Under the pieces are notes generated by a model. It was not told the origin of the DNA. It saw only the letters and a program-made list of their open reading frames with translations, and did not search any database. Shown piece after piece: positions 47,618-58,876 of a stretch of 64,000 bases of DNA. Position 1 is the first letter of the stretch; each line of letters opens with the position of its first letter. The translations under genes and the position numbers were made by a program. Source of the DNA: Drosophila persimilis (lineage: Eukaryota > Arthropoda > Insecta > Diptera > Drosophilidae); the NCBI RefSeq assembly GCF_003286085.1, contig NW_020825312.1, positions 1,240,001 to 1,304,000 on the forward strand, given 5' to 3'.

Positions 47618-48229
47618 ATGAATCCATTGGATAAAATACACGCTCTAGACGAAATCGAGAAGGAAATCATTCTCTGCATGCAGAGTGCGGGTAAATTGGC
47701 AACATTCAGCATGTCTATAAGTATATCGGGATTTAAATGCACAAACCTTTTTTCAGGGCAAGCTCTGCAGGAACTCGGCAAAGAGAAGTCGTCGCAGAAA
47801 AATGCCGAAACGCAGTCGCAGCAGTTTCTCAAGAGTTTGTCCAGTGTCGAATCGAAACTTTCGGAACAAATAAACTACCTCACACAGGTTTCGACCGGAC
47901 AGCCGCACGAGGGTTCTGGCTACGCCTCAGCGAAGGTGCTGCAAATGGCCTGGCACCGCATCCAGCACGCCCGATCGCGAGTCCGTGAGCTGGAGGAGAC
48001 GAAAGCCAAGCATTCACACGCCGCCAGGCAACAGCAGAAGCGACAGCAAGAGCATGCCGCCGCCCAGCAGCAGCAGCAACAACAGCAGCAGGCTGCAGCA
48101 GCCGTTGCCCAGCAGCAACAACAACAGCAACAGGCTGGCGGCGGCGTAGGTGTCTCACCAGGTGCCGACACTGGTGGTGTTGGACACGCCATAGGTGGCG
48201 ATGCATCTACTGGAATGTCCACTAACTGA
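47618..48229 (+). CDS. Med11: Mediator complex subunit 11
   Basis: Exon 1 is 47618-47690 and exon 2 is 47757-48229, giving 181 aa. The 66-bp intron (GTAAAT to TTTTTTCAG) joins CMQSAG to QALQELGKEK, as in the known fly protein. Residues 1-115 are the conserved Med11 helical core (start MNPLDKIHALDEIEKEII), which pairs with Med22 in the head module of Mediator and links RNA polymerase II and TFIIH to transcription factors. The C-terminal third is low-complexity: an Arg/Gln stretch, two polyGln/polyAla blocks (about residues 129-160) and a Gly-rich tail ending MSTN. The ATG at 47618 is chosen because the conserved N-terminus starts there. The intron length is a multiple of 3 and has no in-frame stop. 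Poly(A) signal AATAAA lies at 48236-48241. Confidence 0.93.
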   Translation: MNPLDKIHALDEIEKEIILCMQSAGKLATFSMSISISGFKCTNLFSGQALQELGKEKSSQKNAETQSQQFLKSLSSVESKLSEQINYLTQVSTGQPHEGSGYASAKVLQMAWHRIQHARSRVRELEETKAKHSHAARQQQKRQQEHAAAQQQQQQQQQAAAAVAQQQQQQQQAGGGVGVSPGADTGGVGHAIGGDASTGMSTN

Positions 48230-48493
48230 ATATATAATAAAATGTCTAGGACTAAAACGATAAAAAGGAAATGCATGTACTCCAAGGTTATTGCGGATGA
48301 CCACAAACCAGATCAGATCGGGCATTTACTCTAATTACAATCATAAAATTATTTTTATGTATATTAAAGAAATACGAACAGTATTGGAAAGATACAACCA
48401 CATACAAACACACATTTCTCTTGAGCCTTTTATTCAATTTATGAAATTTGAAACATGTGTAAATGTTGCCGGGATTGTCAGCTTTCAGTTGCA

Positions 48494-49036
48494 ATGAAGA
48501 AGTTCGCAATATGGAATGTGATCTTTGGCCTGCTCTCGATGGATTGGTCATATAGATTAATGACGACGTCAGGTAAATATTGGAAATACTCGTCCATACA
48601 TACGGTTTACATAAACGGATTAGAATAATCTCTTGAGCATATTTACTTCAAAAGGTGACTATTTTTTTACTGCTGGATGTGTGCATATGTCTGGAGCTGT
48701 TTTACTTATAATTTCGGGGATATTGGTCCGCGTTGGCATATCAAAGGTGAGAGGTGTTGCCTGTGCAGTGGCGCAAATGGTGGCTTGGCTTAATTACTAC
48801 ACATTACCGTTTGTACTCGTAGAAAAAGAAGGCTGTCTACTGTATAGGGCTATGCTTGAGCAACGTTGGGCCATGTATCATGAGCTACCTTATATTTCCG
48901 ATTGGTAAGTATGCCTCCTTACCATTAAATGGATTTCTTGCTTACATTCATTTCGCTTGCAGTCATTCAGGTGGTACTGCTCATACAGGGCATGGGCTTA
49001 TACAAGAAGTGGAACGAAGAAATAGTTGAATGCTAG
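48494..49036 (+). CDS. Small multi-pass membrane protein with an apparent 1-nt frameshift
   Basis: Exons 48494-48572, 48655-48904 and 48963-49036 have good GT-AG sites (GTAAAT/AAAAG, GTAAGT/TTGCAG). Exon 1 starts MKKFAIWNVIFGLLSM. Exon 2 gives hydrophobic segments (AVLLIISGILVRVG, VAQMVAWLNYYTLPFVLV). In the direct frame exon 2 then turns hydrophilic and its phase does not fit exon 3. Removing one A from the A5 run at 48823-48827 yields a further membrane segment (LIFPIVIQVVLLIQGMGLYK) running across the junction into exon 3 and ending KKWNEEIVEC. That also restores splice phase. The uninterrupted product would be 133 aa with about four membrane segments, like small fly tetraspan-type families (DUF4728 type, not verified). 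Either a sequencing error or a recent inactivating insertion. Confidence 0.55.
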
Positions 49037-49206
49037 AAACGGCTGAGCCTGGTGGAGAGACTGGCAGCTTATAAATGTCTCCAGCGTGGGAGTATTTTAT
49101 TGTACAACTCTATTCGATGGTACACAATTAAGCAACTGAAATTCTGCGTTTCAGCTTATCACAACTACATACTCGTAAGCAGAATAGGAATAATAATTAC
49201 GTATAT

Positions 49207-50751
49207 TCAACTATTCTTCACTTGATCTTTATTTTCGCTTGCTCCGATGCCGAAGAAGTTGTTCTCGCACACATAGCGCACACACTGCAGCAGGACATTG
49301 CGCTCATGGCGGATATCGACGGCCAACAGCTTGGAGAGCATTGTATTCTGTTTCGTCGTTTTACGGGCTCGATTGTAGTTGAGACCGGAAATACGCTTCT
49401 GTGCCCTCGGAGCAGCTGGTTTTCGGGAGGGTCCGGGTTTCGGCTCGACGAATTGAGGTTTGGTTATAGCCGGCTCTGATATTGATTCGGTTACGCGCTG
49501 AATGGGCGCTTCATCAGGTGCCTCATCAGAAGAGCAGTTGTTTTCCTTGAGCAGGTCCAGGTCCTCTGAACTGATGATGGGCTCCTCAGAAGTTTCGGGG
49601 GTGTTTTTTTGGACAGCTGTATTTGGGGCTATTGGATCAGCCCTAGAACTTTCATTCTCCAGTGTACTGCACTCTGGGCTGTCTAGACGCCGTACTGTCT
49701 CCAATTGGGGACTTTTCTGCCCTTGACTTCGGTTTCCTTCTTCGGCCTCAATCTCGCTGTCTTCACTATCCGAGCCGTACATTCCCAAGAGGCCACATAG
49801 AACATTTTCCTTGTCCTGTACGTTATCTTTGAAATGCTCGTAGTCTAACATTTGTCCGGTTCCGCGAAACATGGGCACGCCTGTGCCACTTACATGCGAG
49901 GTTTCCTCTTGCAAGGCATCTGTTTCTTTGCGAATATTTTCATCCGCCTTCTTCTTGTCCACGTGTTGGCTCTTTCCTTTACCCTTTTTGTTAGATTTGG
50001 GTCGCTTTTCTTGATAGCTGTTGGGTCGCGTACGTGCCCGATCTTCGCGTCTGCCAAAACGAGATTTGGAAGCCTCCAGGCGCTCCCCGCGTTTGAGGCG
50101 CTGTTCCTTGGCACGCTTGGCCAGTTCCACATTCGCTGCCGTGGGAAATCTGTAAGCGCAGAGTGAGTGAGGCTGCCCTGTCCATTGAGATGGAGATCTA
50201 TCCAGTACTTACTTCTTTCTCCGTTCTGCCCGCCAGGCGGCTGTATCTTCGGCTGTCCACACCCTTTTCACTTTCGTATACAGCCCAGTTATGTGGTTAG
50301 CTTCAATATGGCGCTCCACTATGTTGTGCAGGGCGGCAAAGTCGCAATCCTCTGCGGGACATGTCTCATGCTGCTCCAAATGTCGCCTCATGTCCTGCGC
50401 GTTGGCCAGCTCCATGCCACAGTTGTGACAGTGCTCGGGACGGGGCGGAGATTTGTAAATCGGTGGAGCATGGCATGGCATGGATGTAATCGGGCTCTGA
50501 ACGGGATTCAATTCTCAATTTATGTCTGGGTGCCAAAAAACACGTTCAAATCCCACCTGTTCGACGGGTAGATATTTGGCTGGTACTGTGCTGCCTCGAG
50601 CGCCGTACATCGGCGGGGGCTGCTTGGCGCGGGGCAGCAGTGTCATGCCACTGGGCGTCAAATAGTGCATTGTTGTCCTGTTTGCCTCATTTTCGGTCCT
50701 GGCGAATTTGGGGGAAGGCAAGACGAACTTTGGCAAGACTTTTTCGTCCAT
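49207..50751 (-). CDS. Nufip: NUFIP1 homologue, box C/D snoRNP assembly factor
   Basis: Exons on the minus strand are 50751-50557, 50496-50213 and 50149-49207, giving 473 aa. The introns of 60 and 63 bp have GT-AG ends and keep frame. Residues 88-108 form a C2H2 zinc finger (Cys88, Cys91, His104, His108), followed by a second Cys/His cluster (CPAEDC...H-x4-H). Residues about 145-190 carry the NUFIP core (WTAEDTAAWRAERRKKFPT, then NVELAKRAKEQRLKRGERLE). In known homologues this binds the 15.5K/Snu13 protein and connects to the R2TP complex during box C/D snoRNP assembly in the nucleus. The remainder is basic, then acidic and disordered. The conserved C-terminus ends near residue 473 (CVRYVCENNFFGIG). 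It is divergent from Atg3, with 233 bp between start codons. Confidence 0.88.
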
Positions 50752-50984
50752 TTTTTCTTAAAAAAAAAAACAATGTGCGCGCAGAGTGCAACCGTGTGTT
50801 GAACCATCGATTGCACCAGCTTGATATATCGATAGGGTAGACGCAGTGTGACCGTGTCTCGCTAATGTTGTCCGAAACAAAATAATTTAGCTGACGAGAA
50901 AATTAAGTTAATAAACATAACAAGACAACTCGATTGTATTGTTGAGGTGTTTGGAACAAAGAAAATACTCATCCAGGAAGAGCA
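50752..50984. promoter_or_regulatory. Shared divergent promoter of Nufip (-) and Atg3 (+)
   Basis: The 233 bp between the two start codons contain a DREF element TATCGATA (50827-50834) and a perfect Motif 1 site in reverse (CAGTGTGACCG, 50844-50854; consensus YGGTCACACTR). A second CATCGATTG lies near 50806. DREF plus Motif 1 is the known housekeeping core-promoter pair in flies and fits two constitutive genes. No TATA box is seen. Confidence 0.65.
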
Positions 50985-52375
50985 ATGCAAAGCGTGCTCA
51001 ACACCGTGAAGGGCACAGCCCTAAATGTGGCCGAATATTTAACGCCAGTGCTAAAGGTATTGTTGTTTCTCTATTTGTTGTTGCGCTGGAACGGAGATTG
51101 AAATCTCTGATAGATCAAAAATCGGTTGCAAATCTATACACATATAGATATGTCTGCGTGCTGGACAACAAAGGGGTCTTTCCATTCATTATTGATTGCC
51201 CCTTTCCACGACTTCGGCCAGCCCCCCAGGCGCTCATGCCTGGGCCGCCGACTGGCGTCCAACTGGCGACGCATACATTTCAATCAATTAAACACGCCCT
51301 CAGCACCCCTATTAATTTTCCCTTTCTTCTAGGAGTCCAAATTTCGCGAGACTGGCGTACTGACGCCCGAGGAGTTTGTGGCAGCGGGCGATCACTTAGT
51401 ACACCATTGCCCCACCTGGCAGTGGGCGGCGGGAGATGATACGAAAACAAAACCGTACTTACCGAAGGGTGAGTAATGCGACGCGACGCGGCTATTACTG
51501 AACCGATTTACAAATTAAGCCAATTACGTCCGCAGATAAGCAATTCCTGATAACTCGGAACGTGCCATGCTATCGACGCTGCAAGCAAATGGAATACGTG
51601 GGCGAGGAGACCCTGGTGGAGGAAGAGTCCGGCGACGGCGGCTGGGTGGAGACACACCAGCTGAACGATGACGGCACCACACAGCTGGAGGAGAAAATCT
51701 GTGAACTGACAATGGAAGAGACGAAGGTGAGTGCGTCGAACCGTCATCTCATCTGAAGGAGCCTCTAAGCGACTATCGTTCCCGTAGGATGAGATGCATA
51801 CTCCAGATAGCGACAAGTCGGCACCAGGCGATGCTGTTGACGGCGAAGATGAGGACGATGACGAGGCCATTGACATGGATGCGTTCGAGGAGAGCGGCAT
51901 GCTGGACCTAGTGGACCCAGCCGTGGCAACCACTACACGAAAGCTGGAAGCGGAACCAAAGTCCAGCCCTGCGGCTGCTGCCACGTCCGAGGCCAGTGGC
52001 GATTCGGTGCTCCACACGCGCACCTACGATCTGCACATCACCTACGACAAATACTATCAGACGCCACGTCTTTGGGTGGTGGGCTACGACGAGCAGCGCA
52101 AGCCGCTGACCGTCGAGCAAATGTACGAGGACGTCTCACAGGATCATGCGAAAAAGACTGTCACTATGGAATCGCATCCGCATTTGCCGGGTCCCAATAT
52201 GGCCTCGGTGCATCCCTGTCGCCATGCCGACATCATGAAGAAGATTATCCAGACAGTCGAGGAGGGCGGCGGTCAGCTGGGCGTGCATTTATATTTGATA
52301 ATATTTCTTAAGTTCGTTCAGACCGTAATACCCACCATCGAGTACGATTTTACGCAGAACTTTAACATGTCCTAA
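50985..52375 (+). CDS. Atg3: Autophagy-related E2-like enzyme Atg3
   Basis: Exons 50985-51056, 51333-51468, 51536-51726 and 51788-52375 give 328 aa. All introns have GT-AG ends and consistent phases. Residues 1-24 are the N-terminal amphipathic membrane-sensing helix ([19 protein letters not shown]). A flexible acidic segment follows at about 133-185 ([20 protein letters not shown]). The E2-like core carries the HPC motif with catalytic Cys277 ([15 protein letters not shown]). Atg3 accepts Atg8/LC3 from the E1 Atg7 and transfers it to phosphatidylethanolamine at the growing autophagosome. Length and domain order match the family (human 314 aa). It shares a promoter with Nufip. The poly(A) signal AATAAA at 52471-52476 is about 95 bp after the stop, just short of the convergent ftz-f1 3' end. 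Confidence 0.93.
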
Positions 52376-52470
52376 GCCCTGCAGGAGGCAACACCAATCA
52401 CCAATTGGCGCAGCACAAAATTGAACCTTTTAATCATCGAACGTACATGTGTACTACGAGTAGATGGTCG

Positions 52471-52476
52471 AATAAA
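52471..52476 (+). terminator. Atg3 poly(A) signal
   Basis: AATAAA (in GTCGAATAAAGC), 96 bp after the Atg3 stop codon. Only about 85 bp separate it from the opposing AATAAA of ftz-f1. Confidence 0.65.
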
Positions 52477-52539
52477 GCTTTTGGGCAAAGACAACATATA
52501 CGATATTCAACATTTGGACTTATTCATAGACACAAATAG

Positions 52540-52790
52540 GCCTTCACTTTATAATTAATTTTTATTACACTTTGCTTTTCTTGTTGTTGTTGGTTGGTTG
52601 GTTTGTTGGTTGGTTGCATGTTTGAAACATCTCTGAGATGAAATTGTATGTTAACATATACATAATAATAAAGCATATTAAATCAGTAAATTCATTAAAT
52701 ATGCAAGTAGTTTTAGGTAGTTTGTGTCTAGTTAAATGATCTCCTTTGTTCTTGTTTAGTTATTGAACAATTTTTCAAACTTAAGATGTC

Positions 52791-52826
<36 letters not shown>

Positions 52827-54988
52827 GCTTGACTTTATATTAATCTTTAAATGTATATATAAGTGTTAGATCCTCCTTTTTTTGTTTGTTTGTTTTTGTT
52901 AAATTTTCTTGGTTTTATGATAGATATACACATACATGTACATATATCTATATAGAGATTTGCTTAATAGTTAAAATCACTTTTCATTTGCAATAACAGG
53001 TTCACATCGTAATCAATTTTACAATAAACATACCTAACCGCCATACAATTTATCCATACAATTCTGAATATAGTGTATCGGTCCGTTCGTTTCGTCCACT
53101 AACTTGTGTGTGTGTGTGTGTGTTTTCAACTACACGTCACGTTAGACGTTAACAATCTTTGTCCGTGTACCTACATACATACATTCCTTAACATTCATAT
53201 AACCGATCCATTATTCCATATTCATTATTCATTATCCATTATCCATTATCCATTATCCTATGCCTAACCTCTCAGCTATCCTGCCACTTCGCATTGCCAG
53301 TACAGTACTTGTACAGTATATACCCATATCTTTTGTTGTTGTTTATTTTAGCTTTCCGATTTTACATTTTATAATACATACAGAAGTTATACATACCAAC
53401 TAGAGACCTAAATACATATTATATATATACCTAGGCAGGCCTATGTACTATGTAGATGTCGTCGTGCTTTCTTCGTTTTCTTCGTTTTTGCTCTGTTCTC
53501 CACGGCCCATAATACAATATATATGTATGTATACTCGTAACAACATCCATAACATTCAAAAAAAAAAAACTTCTTATCAGCACATCACGGTGATGCGCTC
53601 TTCGGCTAAGTTGTTTTTTTTTACACCTTTAACGATTTTTTGTGGATTTTCTGCTTTTCTTAAATACATACATGCATGCTAGGCTGCCTTTGAATTCGAA
53701 GTGTATGTGTGTGTGTGTGGTGTGTATGTGTGTGTGTGTTAATAATAGTTTCTGTTTACTGCATTTTGAATTCAATAATCGTTTAATGTTATAAGGTACG
53801 TTTTGTTTAAGCGCAATGCCTGGAAAACAATTGGGGCAATGATTTTGATGAATGCGAAAGGATTCCAAGGGGCTAAACAATCTAAAAGTATATACAAAAA
53901 CTATAAAAAAAATTAAAAAAAAAAAAAACGTTTATGCATGTTTAAATTTAAATGAAATATTGTTTTACTTAATATTCGATTTGAGAGTGGTTTCAATCAA
54001 ATGTTATCTTTAAATACATTTTATTTGGTTTTTTATTTCGATTTCTGTTTGATTCGATTACGGTTTCGCCTCATTGCCCCAATTCTTGGCTAAGCATCTC
54101 TTCCATTTAGTTTTCAAAATGTTGTTTAACTTTTGTGTACTTTATTTTTAACCATTTGCTTCTGCTATACCCTTCTGATTTCTGTTTTCTTTTGTTTTGT
54201 TTTTTGTTGAAACTGATTTAGCATTTTTTTTTCTTGCTTTGCACAAAATATATTATAATTATTATATAATTACAAGCTTTACACTGAATTAATGGAGTTA
54301 CACTTTCTCTGAAATTTACAAACAGTTGAAACTTGCATCTAAATTTAAATATATTGTATATATGTGTGTCTGTGTGTGTGTGTGTGTGGCTGTGTGTTCT
54401 TGTATTGTATATTTACTACATAGTTTTAAACATGATGGTTTTTATCATTTATATAATTTCTTGCTCATCCTCGTCCTCGTCTCGTCTCTTCTCGTTCTCG
54501 ATCTCGTTCTCCATCATTCACATCTTCGTTTTGTAGGTAGTTGTTTGCATTGTTTTCTTAGAGCTAACTGGAGTTACAATTATCGTATAGTATTGTACAT
54601 ATACATACACTTATACTGCATGCTGCATTCTGCATTCTGCATTTTGCATTTTGTATTTTGTATTTTTTGATGAACACCTAAATTTGCTTTGCTTTCGAAT
54701 TTCTTTGTATGGATTTCCCTTTAGATTAGACGCAAATACTATGCAAGACACTTGGCGCAAAAGTTACAGGATTCAATCTACAGGTGGAAACGGAAATGGA
54801 AACGAAAACAATTTTTGTATAAACTTAATTAAGAAAAAAAAACAAAAAAAAAACTACCGAAATACTAGATAGATGTAAAAGTTATACGATTTAAAAGTGG
54901 GACGCAACGCTTAAAAGTTACGCCAATTTACATAAAAATGTATATATATACATATATATAGATTGGTATCGATAATTATCGTATATAC

Positions 54989-55019
<31 letters not shown>

Positions 55020-55665
55020 TATATATTTATATAGGTGTGTATAAAAATAAAATTTGTTATGCTTCTCTTTGTTTTGTTTTGTTTTTTTTTGTTGATTTTC
55101 ATTTCGTTTTGTTAGTTCCTAAAGAAGTTGGGTTTCTTTTCTCCTCTGTTCTGTTGCTCTATAGATCCATACAATACATAATCGTATAATGTTTAACTGT
55201 GTGTTCCATCAGAGGTACTTAAAATAAGACACGCATTAATTTAAGACAAAAAAAAAACGAATTAATTATTTAATTAAACGTAACCGTAATCTAGACCTAG
55301 CCATAAACATAATAATAATTAACATTGAATCAACAAATGTGTATGTGTGTGTTGAGTGTGGTGTGTAGAGTGTGGTGTAAGTTTATTGGTGTGATTGATA
55401 GTTGGTGGTAGTAGTGATGATGCATTCTCCATATAGTACACTCTATATGGAATTCTCGTTCTCTCCTCTCTCCTCCTGCCGTTCCGCATTCGCAAAGCAT
55501 TTGACATTTTCCACATTCTGGTTCTGGTTCTGGTTCTGGTTATGTTTCGGGTTGTGTCGTTTTGCCCCTGCCTCTGCCTCTGGGGTTGGTTTTTCCCCAT
55601 TTTCCTGCCTTGTTATTTACATTTCATAAATGATTTAAGTATTCCATATAGTGCTCCACGTGGCC
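52540..55665 (-). other. Probable long 3' UTR of ftz-f1
   Basis: On the minus strand the ftz-f1 stop is at 55668-55666, and a candidate AATAAA lies at 52566-52561. That implies a 3' UTR of about 3.1 kb. The stretch is AT-rich with CA tracts (plus-strand TG at 52789-52826, 53108-53122, 53704-53740 and 54365-54390), A/T runs and no coding frame. Three TGTATATA Pumilio-type sites lie on the transcript strand, at 53896-53889, 54950-54943 and 54989-54982. The extent is inferred; nearer AATAAA signals could also be used. Confidence 0.5.
52561..52566 (-). terminator. Candidate distal poly(A) signal of ftz-f1
   Basis: TTTATT on the plus strand is AATAAA on the minus strand. It is the most downstream signal before the convergent Atg3 end. 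Confidence 0.4.
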
Positions 55666-58464
55666 CTACACCTTCCGCTTGGCGTGCAGCATCTCCATGA
55701 GCAGCGTCTGGGTGGGCGCACTGCCGGCACAGTGCTTGATGTAGAGGTGCTCCTCGCCGCGTGCGGCCATGGCATGGATATCCGGTAGGATGTTCACTAG
55801 CCTACTGAATTTGTCCTGCAAACGAATAATGGTCCAAGATAGTGAGTGCCACTTCCAACTACATCGTGATATTTGAGCCACTTACATTGACTGAAGGATA
55901 ACAGGTGAGGGTGTAGTCCAGCAGGGCCGCCTGCACATTATCATGTCCCTCCGACACGGTCTTCCTGTTGACAATGCCGCGTACAGCTGGGGAAGATTTG
56001 CAATATGCTTAAGCACCTTCCGACTCCGACTTGAAAACGAATGTGAACTTACTTGGATTTAAAAGTATTAGGAATTTCATGCAGACATAGTCGCCCATGT
56101 CGAATTTCAGATCCTGCAGCTTGTTCTGTATCTCGTTGAAATAATCGGACAGCTGCGGCACGCCCAACAGGCCCAGACTGAGTAGATTGAAGACCTGGCC
56201 GTTGTTCAGCTGCGTCTCATCGGGCAGCCCGTTGTGGATGCGATGGTGCAGATGGTCGAGGACCAGCATGTCCGACCAGGAGTGTTGCAGCAGCTTCATT
56301 TGATCATCGACCTGCCGGAACCACGGGAGCAGAATCACAAAAATATAAAGAGTTCAAGTTTAGTAAATCGTTCGAAACAAGAGCAAGTGGAAGGTACACG
56401 TTAATAGATACATTTTTGTTTGGTATGGTATGAAGATATGGTAAGGCCTAGCTTTGGATGCTTTGGGATTACAACATGCTCTCGTCACTCGCTCTCTGGC
56501 TTCTCTCTGTCTCTGTGTTTATCTCTTGGATGTGTGTGTGTCTGGGTCTATGGTATGGGTGAGAGCACATCGTCAGTCGCTGCCGCTCAGTTGCGTCACT
56601 GTGTCAGAGTGAGAGACGCTGCTGCCACTGCTGCCGCTTCTGGCCGCTTAGCTGACTCTGGCTGGCTGGCTGGCCCACTGGCTGGCTGGCCGACGGACTG
56701 GTTCAGCTTTGCTTGCTAAGTAGGTCAGACACCAAATGAAATCGAAATTCAATGCAGATTTGACGCTGTCGCCGCTCTGCCGATGAGACTGACGCTGCGT
56801 CGCGACTCTGCCGCGTGTTGGTGGTTTACATAACATGCCGCAGACTTGGCCCCTAGCTTGAAAACTGGTTTTCACGTTTCTGGCTTTGAACAATGTTGTG
56901 GCTCTGGCTATGGCTATGGCTGAGGCTTTTGCTGTTGCTGTTGCTGTTGCTGTGGATGTTACTGCTGTTTCTGAATTCGAATTTCTGTTTGGGTTCGATT
57001 GGGTGGTGGTTGCTAGAATGGTGTTGATGTGCTGTGCTGCTATGGGGGTGGGGGGGAGGTGGCCATACCTTCAGATCCTTAAAGAAGACCGTGTTCCTTG
57101 CCCAGTCCACCTGCGAGAACAGATTCTGATCGAGCACCTTGCACATCAGCTCAAAGAGATCCACCTCCACCTGGTTGTAGGTCTGCTTCTGCAGCAGCGC
57201 GAACAGCTGCGTCTGCCATTCCCGATCGTCGATCGATTGCACAAAATCTCGTATCATCGGGGAGACTCTGCAATAGGTATTTGGTCATTATAGCCGACTA
57301 GAATACTCGCTAACCGAGCGGGGGAAACACTCACCTTAGTGGCTCGATAAGCGCATCGGCCGTGCTCGATGGATGAGTGCCGGAATCGAAGCTTTTGTTT
57401 GTTTGGGTTTTTTGTTTTTGTTTTTAAAGAAAAGAAACATTAAACATTATAAATTATAAATTAAGAGCAACATTTTTTGGGGTTTCTATACATCAGAAGA
57501 GTGCAGCAAAGTAGAGAGGGACAGACTCAAGGAAATACAGAGAATAAAGAAGAGAAAGTACTTTCTTTAACCGTGTAAACCCCCCACTTAATGTCGTATC
57601 CGACCTAAAACCCATAGATGCCCCCGAAATAAATAATAATGCTGTCCCTTTCTACACTTGCTGCATCCTCAGAGGGCAACCATTTGCCCAAAATAAAGGT
57701 CGGGGGGGTTTTCAATGTTGGTCTGTTTCCCGTTGGGTTCTCCACTTTTCTGTGGCTCTGTTTCTGTTCTGGTTGATCTTGGGGTAAGTACCACAGTTTC
57801 GAGTCGGCCGAGTTCTGCAGAGATCCTATTCCAGCTTCGTGGCAGTTGCCGTTGCCGCCGCCGTTGCGATGCAGGCCGTCGGTGGAGCTGTTATTGCCGC
57901 CGCCGCCGCCGCCCGCATTGTTGCCACCGCCGCCGCCACCGGCGCCACCTGCCCCGTTGCCTGTGCTGCTGCCGGTGTTGTTGCTGCTGCTGCCGTTGCT
58001 GCTATTGCCATTGCCCACGGAACTGGGGCCGTTCAGGCCGCCACCGCCGCCGCCGCCGCCGCCACTGCCCCCGTTTCCGGCATTGATGGGCGTGGCTATC
58101 ACTCCTCCCGCGCTGGCATTCACCTGGCCCAGAGCAATGGCAATGGGGCTGGGCGACGAGTCCGGCGACTGGGTGAGTGAGGATACCTGGTGGTGGAGAA
58201 AATGCCGCATATTATCCTCAGTATCCTTGCGAGGGGCCAGCCTTACCTGAGGTATTTGGATTTCCTGCTTAATGTTCATATTTGGATATGCTTGCTGGTA
58301 GCCCGGCGAGATCGGCGTCGGCTTGATGTCCGGCCCCATCGAGTTGCGCAGCGCCTGGAGGGCGATCTGCCGCTGACGCATCACCTGCAGCTTCCGCGCC
58401 CGATCCCGCTTGTACATGGGTCCGAACTTGTTCCTGCCACCCCGCATCCGATCCGCTCGAACAG
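55666..58464 (-). CDS. ftz-f1: Nuclear receptor FTZ-F1 (NR5A3), C-terminal 458 residues
   Basis: Minus-strand coding exons are 58464-58247, 58186-57792, 57391-57335, 57267-57069, 56311-56053, 55986-55886 and 55815-55666 (stop). All junctions are GT-AG and phase-consistent. The first exon opens with [15 protein letters not shown], the FTZ-F1 box just after the DNA-binding domain. The zinc-finger exons are outside the window, so the gene is partial at its 5' end. Next comes a Ser/Pro and Gly/Asn/Ser-rich hinge (second exon, with polyGly blocks). The ligand-binding domain runs from [17 protein letters not shown] to the AF-2 helix [11 protein letters not shown] near the end. FTZ-F1 binds DNA as a monomer, partners Ftz in embryonic segmentation (alpha form) and times prepupal ecdysone responses (beta form). 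Some intron positions rest on agreement with the remembered fly protein. The intron 58187-58246 is 60 nt without an in-frame stop. Confidence 0.92.
56312..57068 (-). other. ftz-f1 intron within the ligand-binding domain
   Basis: A 757-bp intron between exons ending DLK and starting VDDQMKLL. It contains (CTGGCTGG)-type and GCTGTT repeats (about 56650-56700 and 56920-56960). No nested gene is seen. Confidence 0.7.
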
Positions 58465-58851
58465 CTGCAAGTGAGAACAGAATGATTAGTGGCTCGAACG
58501 AACAATCCTGTTTCCCTAACGATGGTTGGACCCCAGAAGAGCACCCCTTAAATGTACTTTAGAATATTCTAAATAATTTTCGAGAATAATCTGCTTATTA
58601 TAATTTGCATCCACAGTTCTTCATTAAATAAAGGACATCCTGCAGCTTCAAATAACCAGCAGCATTTACAGCATCCTTTGGTTTATTCTAGCCCCAGCTC
58701 TCTAGCTCTTTGGCTAGGTGTTCCCCCCAAAGAGGGGAGGGGGAAAAAAAACCCATTCATTTCATATTTCTTTTCTCATTAGGAATCCAAAACAGAAGCC
58801 CAGCTCTTGACAAAAAAAGAAAGAAAAACGCATGTAAAGCACACGCACAAA

Positions 58852-58876
58852 CACACACACACACACACACACACAC
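58852..58876. repeat. (CA)n microsatellite
   Basis: Uninterrupted CA dinucleotides inside the ftz-f1 intron. Confidence 0.9.

Noticed and set aside
47880-48306. Minus-strand Cys-rich frame opposite Med11
   Set aside because: It is the reverse reading of the polyGln-coding CAG repeats.
57715-58250. Long plus-strand frames opposite ftz-f1 (Pro/Leu- or Ala/Val-rich)
   Set aside because: Antisense shadows of the Gly/Asn/Ser-rich hinge exon. GC-rich repeats remove stops on both strands.
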